Origin: Onthophagus taurus
Lineage: Eukaryota > Arthropoda > Insecta > Coleoptera > Scarabaeidae
Reading direction: 5' to 3'
Length of the DNA: 64,000 bases
Assembly: GCF_036711975.1 (NCBI RefSeq)
Contig: NC_091972.1
Span: 31,439,001 to 31,503,000 of the forward strand
Shown here: piece after piece, positions 32,554 through 44,699 of the stretch
Position numbering within the stretch: the first letter of the stretch is position 1
How the letters are laid out: the number at the start of each line of letters is the position of its first letter
Made by a program: the position numbers and the translations under genes
Notes under the pieces: model-generated
Seen by the model: the letters and a program-made list of their open reading frames with translations, nothing else
Database searches by the model: none
What the model was told of the DNA's origin: nothing

Positions 32554-34241
32554 TATTATGAACGTCCGTTCTAAATCTGATTTTATTGTGCAGGTAAGCC
32601 GGAGTTTTGAACATAATAATTTTGAAAAATAATACTCCCTCATGAAAAATTCTCTTTGCTTTCATACTCAGCCACCGTATCTCGGGCAAAAGATTGTAAA
32701 AGATTCTTTGATTTCGACGTATACCAAATATCAAACGGAGATACGCCCCCTGGACTCGTTGGACTCGTGCCGCAGCATCTGCATGCAGATGAGGTCCATA
32801 AACAGCGTTGCAGTGATTAAACCGAGAAAGTATCAACGTACCAGTGAGCAAGGCTCTACTTTGCGTGCTTAAAATGTGACGGTTGGCGTATAAAAACTTT
32901 AGCGTGGCATACGAACATCTAATTAAGTGATTGATATGTGTATTAAAACGCATATCCGAATCCAGCCATACTCCCAAGAGTTTCACAGTATCAACTACGC
33001 ACAATTCATCGCCGCCCACACGAATGCTCAATGATGCTCTGGCAGGACCAAGGTCTTTACTTCTACCGAATATAATAGCTGATGATTTCGGAAAAGCTGA
33101 AACGGAAAGCTTAAATATAGTTGTGTATCATCCGCATAAGGTTGTAATTTACAGTAACGGACGTATAACGAGAAGGCACTAGTATAGTATAGGATAAATA
33201 AGCAACATTTGATGACTGATAGTGTCAAATGCCTTAGAATAGTCAAGCGTCACCAGGGCCGCATCAAGGCCAGAATCAGAGGAGCGCACAATGTCATCTG
33301 TAAGGTTTAAAAGAGAAGTAGCGCACGAAAAACCCGGACGAAAACCCGATTGGGAATCAGGCAGAAGATTATATTGAGTTAGGTGTGTTTGCAGCTGACG
33401 ATCCACAATTTTTTCAACAACCTTGGAAAGGCCGAATAGAAGACAAATGAGCCTTAAATCGCTATAATCGGAAGGATTTGGTTTTTTGGGTATTGCAACA
33501 GCAATAGACTGTTTCCAGATGGTAGGGTATACATTTTCTGTTAAACAAAAATTTACGATATGTAAAATGTATCCAGATATAAAAGGAAAACACATCTTAA
33601 CAAATTTTAGTGCTATGCCTAATCCATACCTAATTAACCTTCTTAATTAACCAGAAAAACCTTTTTTCCCTAGTTTAAACGTAAAACACATCTAGAACAA
33701 TTTGAATCAGCAAAGTTTGAGTGATTTTAAATTGTTCTATGTATTTTAATTCTTAATATGTAATTTAAAACTACTGACGCACGAATTACTGACTGAAACT
33801 TCCTAAAACTTTAATTTTCAAAGAGTAAAGTGTCCTTTATAGAGTTGTTCTAGTGAAAATAATAGCTGTTCCAGATTGCTTTAGGTTTAATAAGTATATA
33901 TTTGTAACATGGAATTGAAAATAGAAAAACTATGGTCACAGCAATCAACTACACATTTTGGCAGCCAAACCTATTTTTAGTTATAATTTTGTAATGCTGT
34001 ATCCTATAATTTTGGTTTTCTAGAACAATATTAGAACAACTAGAACAACCCAGAACAACAAAGAAAATCAGATTTTTTCAAAAATGGGTTGCTAGTCAAA
34101 AAATCCCTTTTTTCGGTTTTTCTCGCCAAGTTTTTATTTTTTCTATTTACCGCTTTGGAACAATGTAGAACCGTTCTAGAACAACAATGAAAAATTTAAA
34201 AACCAAAAATGGGGGGCTGACTTCCCGCACTTTGTAAAATC

Positions 34242-34690
34242 ATAAAATTTGAAGTGCTCTTTCAATCATCTAAAGTGCTTACCTAAATATTGAATTGCAT
34301 AATAATAAAACCCTTCCAGCTAAACGCTTATGCCTTTATGAGCCTGGTTGAAACCCTTTTTCACGACCTTTTTGTTGAGCCACCTTATGTGTTTGCGAGA
34401 ATTGAGGAGGAAGACGCGATGAAAATACAAAAAACTTTGAAAATGATAAAGATAAAGTAGCCGAAAATCTTGCTATTGAAGAGAGCAAAAGAAGATCTAA
34501 CAAGATTAACAGGACATCATTTTATTGGAAAAAAAACAAAAAATGGTCCACGTCGAAATGTAAGAACGTGCGCAAGAACACAATAAGATATTTGGACGAC
34601 CACCTAATAATAATCACCATTAAGACTTGCATGAATAAATATGTTCAAAAACAATAAGACAACTAAAAAATGTAAACAACGAGAAGAACA
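34242..34690. other. Spacer between the long-TIR element and an RTE-type LINE
   Basis: No feature could be supported. The right part is purine-rich and may be the decayed 5' region of the LINE that follows. Confidence 0.3.
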
Positions 34691-36050
34691 AAAAGATTAT
34701 GAGTATGGGAACATGGAACGTACAAGGGATGAGAACAAAAACAAAAAAAATCGTTGACGCAAGATGACGAAAGAATGTTCAGATAGTCGTGTTAACAGAA
34801 ACAAAAAGGTATAGGTGTGGAACATCTAGAAGAATGTTCCGAATCAGAATGAATTGAAAGTCTTAGGGGATTTAAATGCATGAAGGGGAAGAAGAACAAA
34901 TAGCGAAATTGTAGGCAGATTTGGAGAACAGACAACGAATAAACTTAGAATCCAAAATGGTTTCTTTAAACATAGGGAAATATATAAATACACATGGCAT
35001 CAAGAAACAAGACAACTCAAATCGATTATAGACTACAGTGTCACGAAACTAAATTCTAACTTAAAAATCCAAGATACAAGAGTTTGCAGAAGCCTAGAAT
35101 GCGTATCTAAACACTAAATTAACAATAACCCGCAAGCTATACAACGCAATATAACACAGATAGCTTATTACACGACAGCATAAAGTACCTATACCATTAG
35201 TCAAAAAAATCAAAAAATACAAAGGGGACAAACGCAATGCAAACATACTTAGTGCTTCTTGACGCAACACGAGAAGCAGCTAAGGGAGCCTTAGGTGAAT
35301 AACAAAGAATGGAACGAAGACCTGCAAAAACAAAAAACATACCAGAAATTGCTGAATCAGGTTACACCAGGGAACAAAGTTGATCATAGAAGGGAACAGT
35401 CAAAATATAAAAAACTGATAGACTAATTTAGCCGATACATGGGACGCATACTTAGGAAGATCACGCTTGTAGCCTAATACGACCCTTAAAAAATGATAAC
35501 AATGAAAAATTAAACGTACCACTCATACCTGCATCAGTTTGGAAAGAACATTATGGAAGCAAATTGATAGAGCAAAGATTTCAGTACATAACACAAACCC
35601 CAGAAACACATAGAGTAGATGGTCCTGAGGTAGAAATAAAAGCAGATCAAGTAAAAAAGCACTGAAGGCAATGAAAAACAACAAAGCAAGCGGTCCAGAG
35701 GGAATTCAAATTCAACTAATAAAAAGGCGCCGGACTCATTGCTAGAAATATTGGCAGATATCTTGAAGACTTTGCGCATGGCGAAAAAATCCAGAGGCTT
35801 GGAAGAAAGAGTGGATAACACCAACCCATAAAAACAACGAAAAGGAGATAGAAAGAACTGTAATAACCACCGATGTCTAATAGTTACAAATTCCTTAAGC
35901 AGACAATACGGTCGAATAGTAACAAATTTGATACAAGAAGAATGGGTACCATGTGAAATGGAAAAACAAGCAGGATTCTAAGCGGGTAGAACGTGCATGG
36001 ATAATATATTTAGTCTAATGAATTCAATAGACGAGAGTGCCACGTTTTTT
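34690..36050 (+). mobile_element. RTE-type LINE fragment (endonuclease to reverse transcriptase)
   Basis: The plus strand reads SMGTWNVQGMRTKTKKIVDA and QIVVLTETKR (apurinic endonuclease start), later ALKAMKNNKASGPEGIQIQL (reverse transcriptase fingers), then RQYGRIVTNLIQEEWVPCEM and RTCMDNIFSLMNSI. Many stops and frameshifts. It stops before the palm active site. Confidence 0.7.
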
Positions 36051-38001
36051 GTAAGGAAGGATTACTTAGCTCCAAAATCATATTCAACATATTATCATAA
36101 GCTGAATAGTAAATTAACTGAATGTGCATTAGTAGTATAGGTACCAGATACTCTGCGTTAATCAGCATTCAGCATGTGAATATATTTCTGGTAAGTAAAC
36201 ACAAATTAAAAATCTTTCGTCAAGGAAGACCCTCTAATATTGTGTTTTATGTAGGTTATTGTCGCATTTCATGTCAGTAGCAATATAAATAAGCACAAAT
36301 GCTTCATGCGTTGGAATACTGATAATCCCCATGAACTAAGAGAGCATATTTGATCCTCTCCGAAAGTAAACATATGCTGTGGCATTTTTAAGTTTGGAGT
36401 ACTTACTCCATATTCTTTTAATGATTAGTATACAACGGAAAATTCTTACCTAAATAAACTACAAAATTTTATTATAGACAATCTTCCACTTCTAAATAAC
36501 TATTAAACTAACTAATAACTATTTGTGGCTTCTTGTTTTCATCTTCAGAAATTTTACCTATGTTGTACATCGTTGTCAAGGCTTGTAAAAAAATTATCAG
36601 TTGTCTCATATCTCCCTGTAGCATGCTATATCCACACTCCCTGATCCTTCTAACCCTGTTATCATATCTAAGACAACACGCTGTCCCGGTTGCATTCACG
36701 ATGGTTTATTAGTTTTTCGATGTATATTTAGCAATTATGAGCATATGAGTTATATTGTCACAGTTTGCCCAAATCTTTATCAAATACTTTCCTGGTTTAG
36801 ATGGAATATACTGTTTGAAGGGGTACCTTACACGGATTGTGAACAACGTTAGTCGATAAGTATATTTTCATTAAGTATGCATCTTGTAGAGTGGATAGCC
36901 ATAAGTTAAAGAAAGCTCTAATCAGTGATAATTTGTTTAAATCTTGAAAATGATGAAAACGTAAAGATTAGGAAATGAATCTGATTTTAGCCATAGACTC
37001 CTTGAAGATAGAGCGTCTATCTTCTACATTTCCATAAGGCACTATTCTTCATACTAACTTCTGCGTTAGTGCACTGAACGACGTTACCACCGTAGTAAAA
37101 TATCATCTGTACCTTTATCAGTTAGCTGAACCGATCTTCGTTCGGCCAAAATTTACATTGAATTAGGTAAAGTACCGAGTAGATGGCAAAATAGAAAGGT
37201 TTCGAATTTCCAGAAACACTACAAATTCCCACCACAAAGTAAACAAAAAGTTAAATTCGAGTATATTTCTATTCTATATTTTTGTACAGGATGACATGGC
37301 ACTTATTTCTGTAATCTTACTGCTTATAACAACAGTTTCAAGATTAGTTTTATGCGAACAATCTCTTGAAACGGCACGGCATAACTTAACACGTGCGGCG
37401 ATACTGGCAATAATCACTCATTGAATTTGGAAATAGGTTTATCAATAAGTTTCACAATTTCACGAATTAAAGTCACATCAATTTAAAATAATGTACAAAA
37501 TGTTGCAATCCCGCTTCAAAATCGTTCAAATATAGTGCAGCAGAAATCGATTAATGAACAAGTTTTTGACCTACCTTAATAACTGGGAATGTTATGAAAC
37601 TTATACATCTAACTATCTCAAAGACAATTTCTGTTGATATTTTGCTCTGATAATATCTGGAATATCGCGAAATTTCATTTAATACGTATATTTAATATTT
37701 AGAGTCCAAAAATTTTTATCTACATTATTTTTATATTATTTTATCTACTTAAATAATTTGTATTATTGGAAATTTAATACATTTAGTTTATTGTTAAATC
37801 TTTTCCTTTTAATTTTGGACTACATTAAAATATTTTCGTAACTTTTAAACCACTTATATATACACAAAAAATAGATAAAGACCAAATAATCGTACGACAA
37901 ATGTTTAAGATAAAATTATTATTAAAGTGTTCGTCCTTGACTTTTCAAATTTGTAACCAAACTATAAACGAGTAATTTAATTCTGCTTGTTGTGTATACT
38001 A
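36051..38001. other. Unassigned 2-kb region
   Basis: AT-rich with no recognised domain. One minus-strand ORF at 36508-36699 (63 residues, Cys- and Arg-rich start NATGTACCLRYDNRVRR) looks less random than its surroundings and might be a fragment of an unrecognised element protein. I cannot name it. Confidence 0.3.
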
Positions 38002-38335
38002 TATAAAAATTTAACGTCAAGGTTATTGAATTAATTGATGTTGAAAATTTATTGTCATCCTACTAAGAATATTATTTCGTCATACAATTTTTAAAAAACA
38101 TTTAGTAACAGTATTTATAAAAAAATGTTAACACGATTTAAGGAAGTACGTAAATAAGTTGTTTCGTTCTTTTAATGATTTGATCTCATATCAATATCAT
38201 CGTTGTTTTTAATCTGTTTCATGACAAAGCAGAAAAGAGAAATGTATATTTAGATTTCAGAGTATAGTTACTAAATTTCGTTTAATGTTTGATATTTCTA
38301 CAAAACATAATTATCTAGATTTATAAAATAATCTT
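38002..38335. repeat. 340-bp direct repeat, left copy
   Basis: Nearly identical by eye to 41876-42227, in the same orientation, with a handful of substitutions and one small indel (a 20-base difference after ATTTATAAAAAAA). Shared landmarks are AAGGAAGTACGTAAATAAG and GACAAAGCAGAAAAGAGAAA. The pair brackets the nested LINE block at 38.6-41.7 kb. Confidence 0.85.
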
Positions 38336-38639
38336 TTGGAAAAATTAGCTTCGAGTAATTTAATATATTAAAATTTATAATATATTAATATTTAAATTCA
38401 ACTTCATCTTCTACGGAATATCAGTTACGTAAAGTGTATACAATTGAATCAAAGAAGTTTTAGTCCATTGAAGAGATTGAGAAACTGGTAGGTCTACGAT
38501 TGAGAGGAATGTGCATGCTAAGTGTCCATCGAGAGAAAGTGTAAATTGGAAGCAAATTCCAATAGATTTAAGATTTCATAACGCTTTTAGGAAACCTTTT
38601 GTGATTAGTAATCATTATTAGCTGATTGTTAATTGAAAC

Positions 38640-39221
38640 AATCGTAATGTAACGGAACATGGAACATGACATATACGGAGCACAAAAGACGGTATGGGGA
38701 ATGATAAGAAGATGGAAATTTGCAGTAATAGACTACACATAAACACAATAAGTCGATGAGTCCTTCTGGAAAACTTACTTCGAGCAATAGTACGCGGACG
38801 TCTCCGAAAAGAAGGACAAGGAAGAGAATGAGAAAGAAGATGAAAGTACCGAAGAAATCCCAAAGATACCAGAAATGACGGTGAAATACGCAAGAAAGAT
38901 TAAAAATACCTGGGCTAAATAACATACCAAATAAGCTTTTGAAATATGGAGGACAACAATTAATGGCAGAACTTACAAAGCTCTTCAATGCAATAGTATT
39001 AACCAAAGAAGTCCATAATAAAAGAAAAAAGAGCATAATCATTCCCATATTCTCTGTTACGCTCAACCATGAAACTTTTCACAAAGATTATAGCAGCAAT
39101 AATGCGCCAGTATGTAAACATATCGAAGGAACAACAAGGATTTAGGAAAAATAGACCAACCGTGGATGCCATCTTCATAATTAGGCAAGCAGTAGAGAAG
39201 GGTATAGAATATGGAAACATT
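38640..39221 (+). mobile_element. RTE-type LINE, left half
   Basis: Reads IYGAQKTVWGMIRRWK, NNIPNKLLKYGGQQLMAELT, and KLFTKIIAAIMRQYVNISKE followed by QQGFRKNRPTVDAIFIIRQA (reverse transcriptase fingers/palm start), broken by frameshifts. At 39221 it is cut by a minus-strand LINE. The right half is at 41018-41690. Confidence 0.75.
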
Positions 39222-41017
39222 TATATTTATTTATTTATTTATGTACATAGGACACAGCACAGGACGAACCTAATAAAAGCTGAAAAGAATAAGAACAAAA
39301 CAAAATAATAAAGACACAAAATAACATCAGTAGTGAAAAGTAGTAAAAAAATAAAATAAAATAAGATAAGTAAAATAACCGATCAAAAATTCTGATTGAA
39401 ATTAAGGAAACATTCTATAAACAAGTAAAAAATAACAACAATAAGGAATTGCTGATTGTAATGTTAACAATGATACGGCTTGCTCCCAACAGCAGTTAAG
39501 GTCGATTTTTTAAACGAGCTAATGTTGATAAGAATTAGTAAGTGTTGTAGGAGTGAAAAAGAGAAAATCATATCTCAACATTCTGGGCGGAACATGCAAA
39601 TTCACTAGAGACGTAAGCGAAGTCGAATTATACATATTATGTGTTAATTTATAGAATAGCAATACGAATACATCACTAGCAAAACGTCGCTGAGTCAGTC
39701 GCAGAAACCGAAAAGATTGGCACGCCGAGTCGTAGTCAACATAGGTGATATGAGACTTCCGACATAAAAATCGAAGGAATCTCTTTTGGACTAGTTCTAA
39801 TCTTACACACGTACATGTCATATTTAGGATTCCAGACGACGAACAATAATTTAAAACGCTGAATACATACGCAAAGTAGAGAGTTTTTATGGAACTGATA
39901 TCAGTGAAATCAGTCGCTGATCTCATGAGAAATCCAAGCATGCGAGAAGCCTTGTTGACCACCGAGTCGACGTGCTCATTAAATAAAAGTTTACTATCAA
40001 AGGTCACCCCCAAATCTTTTATAGACGTGACTCTCTGCAACAATTCCCCACCAATAAAGTAATCAAAACGTATGGGATTAGCTTTCTTTGTAAATGTGAT
40101 GGTAACACATTTACTAAAATTTAGGCTAATAAAATTTATCAGACAATATTGAGCAAGGCCGAGGAGATCGCGCTGAAGAGCAAAACAATCCTTAGGGCCA
40201 GATACACGGCAGAAAATTTTTAAATTGTCTGCATACATTAAACAGTTTGAACGTTTAAAACAATGAAAAATATCATTAATGTAAATATGGAAGAGCAAGG
40301 GGCCAAGGATGCTTCCCTGAGGGCCACCTGCGAGGAGAAACCTCTAATCCTGACACACTGCGTTCTATCAACCACATAGGAAGCGAGCCACTGTTGTATG
40401 TTTGCTGGGCAAACCAACTTGCTCTATTTTATTTAATAATAACAGATGATCAACCTTATCAAATGCTTTGATAAAATCAGTGTATACGGAGTCAACTTGG
40501 TAGTTATCGTTAAAAGAATGCAAAATATAATTAGTGTATTCAAGAAGATTAGTCTCTACTGAGCGACCAGCAAAAAAACCATGCTGTCGTTGGTCTAAAA
40601 CATTCTTAACAGTGTAAAAAATTGGTTTATAAATTAAGCTTAGGCAGTAGAGAAATGAGCCTGTAATTTTTGACGGAACTTCTACTGCCAGATTTGAATA
40701 TAGGCACAACTGTGTCACGCTTCCATATTTGCGGAAAGACGCATTCTCTTAAAGATCTATTGTACAAAATTGTTAAAGGCTCACTAAGAGATTCACAGCA
40801 GTTTTTAATGAGAACAGGAGGTACACTGTCGCCGCCGGGCCCTCCAGTAGAGTTAACCGCTCCCAGAGCTCTCAAGACCTCAGCCTGCTCAAACTGTAGG
40901 GACTGGTCGCAAAAGCGCGAATTTACAAGGAGAAAACCATTGTTGCCACACGTAATCCGCGATGAGCGAAATACCGAACCGAAATAATTGGAGAACAGAT
41001 CGCAGATGTGCGATCTT
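39222..41017 (-). mobile_element. 5'-truncated jockey/CR1-type LINE inserted in an RTE-type LINE
   Basis: From high to low coordinates: reverse transcriptase fingers at 40875-40627 (GGDSVPPVLIKNCCESLSEP, NYRLISLLPKL), HGFFAGRSVETNLLEYTNYI and AFDKVDHLLLLNKIEQVGLP at 40718-40368, a long ORF at 40298-39519 with YADNLKIFC (usual YADD changed to YADN) and the thumb (IKDLGVTFDSKLLFNEHVDS). The 3' end is a (TTTA)n tract at about 39222-39240. The endonuclease is missing. Confidence 0.85.
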
Positions 41018-41690
41018 TTATATGTTTCTTAAACCTCACCAAAGCGTTTGACAGGATAAGATTAAACAACGTATTTGATAACCGAAAAAAGGAAATATGT
41101 GCCGCAAACCATAATGGATATCATAAAACAACAAAGCCACAATACTAATTGTATAACCACTCACATACTAGTTGATCAAAGACTGACAGAGGAAATACAA
41201 ACGCCAACTGGAATCCGACAAGGAGATTCTGTAAGCCCGTAATTATTCAATTTGATAATGGAAGAGATAATAAACCATATCAGAGACATAGAAGGGGTTA
41301 CTCATTCACAACGAGCAAAATCAAAATTGTCTGCTTTGCGGATGGTGCCGTTATCGTAGCAGCGAAGACGATTATTATTATTATGCATTATTATTATTAT
41401 TTACAACAGCTCCTACACACATCCAATGTAAAAGCTACAGCCTTCAACCTGCAAGTATCCACTACAAAAACCAAAAGCCTCGTTGTATCTAAAGAGCCAG
41501 TCAGATGCAAACTTGATCTAGAAAACAAAGTAATAGAGCAAGTTATGTCAATCACCTCATATCAAAATACAATACAGAAAGCAAACAAAACCAGCCGAAT
41601 ATCTGGGGCAATTAGGTTCGTAATCTGGAACTACACCTATATGAATAAAATGGCAAAAGTAAGAATATACAAAATCTGATAGACACCCAT
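41018..41690 (+). mobile_element. RTE-type LINE, right half
   Basis: Continues the left half at the conserved 'LTKAFDRIRLNNV' (palm), then TPTGIRQGDSV, CFADGAVIVAA (active site YADD changed to FADG), and a 98-residue frame with STTKTKSLVVSKEPVRCKLD. Joining 39221 to 41018 restores the element order. Confidence 0.75.
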
Positions 41691-41875
41691 ACAACAAAAC
41701 GAATACTAGCATTACAACTAACAATAACTGCAAACTGGAAACTTTCGGGTTAAGCCGAGTGTTTTGGAAAAAATTTTTGACGTTTCGGATGTTATGTTGC
41801 AACCTTCTTCAGAAACAATTGTATATGTCAACGTAAGCGGTAATGAAACTCATGAAGCCATTATTTAATAAAAGT

Positions 41876-42227
41876 AGTATATAACAATTTAACGTCAAAG
41901 TTATTGAATTAATTGATATTGAAAATTTATTGTCATCCTACTAAAAATATTATTTCGTCACACAAATTTTAAAAAACATTTAGTAACAGTATTTATAAAA
42001 AAAAGGAAATACGAAAAAATTAAAATGCTTTAAGGAAGTACGTAAATAAGTTGTTTCGTTCTTTTAATGATTTAATCTCATATCAATATCATCGTTGTTT
42101 TTAATTTGTGTCATGACAAAGCAGAAAAGAGAAAAGTATTTTTAGATTTCAGAGTATAGTTACTAATTTTCGTTTAATGTTTGATATTTCTACAAAACTT
42201 AATTATCTAGATTTATAAAATAATCAT
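41876..42227. repeat. 340-bp direct repeat, right copy
   Basis: Direct copy of 38002-38335. It starts soon after the right end of the LINE block and a short tract with the motif TTGCAACCTTCTTCAGAAAC, common in mobile-element flanks. No LTR-type TG...CA ends or primer-binding site were visible. Confidence 0.85.
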
Positions 42228-42779
42228 CAATTCTTAATGTTCTTTTTTTGTCAATGGAGTAACCTTTGACAATTTTTATTCTTCAATTGATAACAACAGA
42301 TCTTCTTATCTTACACTCAACAAATACGTATTGAATAATTAAATTGAATACAAGAGGGAATCCCAAAAATCGTATGGTTCCAATGCAGGTAAAATGGGAG
42401 GTAAAACTAAAGAAAGTAATGGTTTTGAGATGAAAAGGTTAACAGGACTGATCTTTCTATTTACCATACAGGGTACCAATTCTGTAGAAACTACAAAGAG
42501 GTATACCACAATAAAGTAACCCAAAGTTGCGATGAATTATAATTTTACAATGGGAGATGTTTAGTTTTATTTCTAATTTAGAGTTTCTAAATCTCATGAA
42601 AAGGTGGATGTGCAATTAAGAGCCTAAACCAATTATGATTAACCGAACGTCATTTTTTGAAACCAATTTTATTTATTTATAAATTATTAACCTATAATAA
42701 TCTGTATTACTCTAAAATCATGGACTTGCATATTTTATTCCAAATAGACACACTATTTTTGTTCACTTTGCGGTTTAAA

Positions 42780-43035
42780 TAATTCACATTTGCTCTAGTT
42801 AACACCGCGTTAGTCTGTATGTCTGTCCAGGCTATTCGGAGCATTCTTCTATGCAACTATATCTCGATTGCTTCCAGGCGATTGATCGATGATTTAGAGT
42901 CCATATCTTAGTTCCATTTAACAACACCGACCAGACGTAACCTTTGATCATTCTTTGACGCAATTTTAGGTTTAAGTTGCCGTTACAAAAGAATGATTTC
43001 ATTCTCAGAAAAGTTGTGCGAGCTGTGTCAATTCT
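42780..43035 (-). mobile_element. RTE-type LINE C-terminal fragment
   Basis: The minus strand reads MKSFFCNGNLNLKLRQRMIK, YVWSVLLNGTKIWTLN and a frame like 'AWKQSRYSCIEECS', matching the C-terminal 'R..M...Y.FSVLLYGCE.WTL......LEAFE...YRRML' of insect RTE-type LINEs. Only this piece remains. Confidence 0.6.
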
Positions 43036-43050
43036 GCACCGTACATATTA

Positions 43051-43830
43051 TTGCAAAAAGTGAAAAGAATACCAATGGAATGCTCTGATATCAAAGATAG
43101 TGAATTCTGTGAGTGTATTAGAAGTGAACCAGGGGTAAAAGAAATTGTACTTTATAGTGATAATAGCAATAGTGGCAAAAAAAATGAGTCCTCCGAAAGT
43201 GAGCTAGAAAACATTTTGAATGTACGCAATATAAGACGTGATCGGGTGCTTTCAAGTTCTTAAAGTGATAATGTAATGTTGCTACCTATCATATCCTCCA
43301 TTAAATCAGAAGGCTCTCAAGTTTTGGATAAAAATGTGCCCATACAGGAGCAAAATTGAAATCAGTCCTTGGAATATTTTACATCCGGGGAGCATGTGAC
43401 GCGAAAAATTTGAAACTTTTATATTTGTGGAATACAAAATGGAGACCAAGCTTCTTTTCCAGCACAATGAGTCAAAATAAGTTTGAAGAAATATTGAAAT
43501 TTATTCGATTTGACATAAAAGATGATAGAAATCAACGTGTGAAAATGACAAATTTGCAATAAGTTTATTGAAAATATAAACCTGGTGCAAACATTACAAT
43601 TAATGTGCAACTTTTTCCAATTAATGCCAGATGCGGGTTTACACAATATTTGCCTAATAAACCTGACAAATTCGGCATTAAATTTTGACTGTCTTCTGAT
43701 GTTCAAACAACGTATGTTGTAAATGGATTTCCTTATTTTGGAAAGAATGAAACGCCAGCAGCATCGTAATATCTGGGTCAATTTGTGGTACTTAAACTTA
43801 TTGAGGAGTATACTATGTAAGGAACGACCA
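43051..43830 (+). pseudogene. piggyBac-type transposase remnant
   Basis: An acidic N-terminal part (43051-43263, Ser/Glu/Asp-rich) is followed by IFYIRGACDAKNLKLLYLWN and FFSSTMSQNKFEEILKFIRF, the piggyBac-type 'LWS...GRP.F..TMS..RFE.ILRFIRFD' block, then frames with KPGANITINVQLFPINARCG, LPNKPDKFGIKF and ASYLGQFVVLKL. These are the blocks around the first catalytic Asp and beyond. Frameshifts inactivate it. No inverted repeats or TTAA sites were confirmed. Confidence 0.75.
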
Positions 43831-44259
43831 TAATGTTATGACGACTTTTCGAAAAAACACTTTTTTGAAAAACACCCTGTATCTCTGAAACCGTAAGAGA
43901 TATCAATATGCGGTTTTCGCCATTAAGTTTCTTATAAAAATCGAGACTTAGGCAGTGATATCATTTTTCCTCTATCTCTTATAGAAAGAGGAATTTCTCT
44001 TTAAATGTGTCCAATTTGGCCCACCCTGTACATATTCTTTTATTTTTATTGAATTACACTCTATTAGCTTTATAACCTTGTAAAAGAAAAACTTTGAGGA
44101 CAGGAGAATTTCCAAAAATGGAAACTGCATTCATGATATGTATTTAAAAAGAGATCTCGTCATTGGACTAATTCATGTGACTATTATGTGAACATTATGG
44201 AAAAGATGAGTTTTGTGTTAGTAGAGGCTGAATGGCAAAATTTAGAAACAGATAATTCC

Positions 44260-44680
44260 CCAGAAATTTGATGATTACTGATGAAAAGCTGTCTAACAAG
44301 CAATTTCCAAGCAATTACACCGTTTTAAAAAAGTTGGCTCAACACATTAGAAAGGAAAACTAAAGCCCTAATCAAATATACAATACAGACGAGTCTGCTT
44401 TATTTCATAAAATCCTTCCAGATAAAACTTTGGTGGGATCTAACGAAAAAATAGTACCAGGGCATAAAACAATTGATCAGAATGCAATCTGCTTAACAAT
44501 TACAAAACGCCTTAAAAGATAAATTTGTACCATGCCGCATGTCTACCTTCTTCATGTAAAAAATGACATCTTCGTTAATTAAGAAATGTTGGAAAAACTT
44601 AAACGGACAGCAAAGAAGAATGGGAAACCGAAGATTTGATGATTGGCCATAGTAAAACAAAACATAATTGCTGCATAATT
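44260..44680 (+). pseudogene. Tigger/jerky (pogo-type) transposase remnant
   Basis: Frames on the plus strand give LTDEKLSNKQFPSNYTVLKK and YNTDESALFHKILPDKTLV with VPGHKTIDQNAICLTI, corresponding to the 'YN.DETGLF....P..TL......PG.K..K.R.T' block of jerky/Tigger transposases, with the first Asp in NTDES. It is fragmentary with stops. Confidence 0.6.
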
Positions 44681-44699
44681 AAAGTCAACAGCCAAAAAC

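Larger units (their letters stand above)
30884..33600 (-). mobile_element. Jockey/CR1-type LINE inside the long-TIR element
   Basis: From high to low coordinates: reverse transcriptase fingers and palm at 33595-33179 (SIAVAIPKKPNPSDYSDLRL, YSKAFDTISHQMLL), active-site PYADDTQLYLS at about 33100, thumb at 33031-32556 (VKLLGVWLDSDMRFNTHINH, ARVQRVQGAYLRLIFGIRRN), and after a nested mariner the C-terminus at 31320-31148 (FSYTIADFWNYLPEALR). The 3' end is a (TTA)n tail at 30884-30900. It is 5' truncated: no endonuclease was seen. The palm YADD is intact, though the frame is broken in places. Confidence 0.85.
30616..34230. mobile_element. Long-TIR DNA element with 11-bp target duplication (Mutator-like)
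   Basis: Inverted arms of about 270-320 bp (30616-30882 and 33910-34230) start AGTGCG(A/G)GAAGT and share CAAAATTTTGGGATACAGC-type blocks and GAAAATAGAAAAACTATGG. The 11 bases TTTGTAAAATC lie directly outside both ends (30605-30615 and 34231-34241). Long inverted repeats with a 9-11-bp duplication are the signature of Mutator-like elements. No transposase of its own was seen; the interior is taken by a LINE and a nested mariner-like element. Confidence 0.8.

Noticed and set aside
38002-42227. LTR retrotransposon with the 340-bp direct repeats as LTRs
   Set aside because: No TG...CA ends, primer-binding site, polypurine tract, gag or protease was seen; the interior is LINE sequence on both strands.
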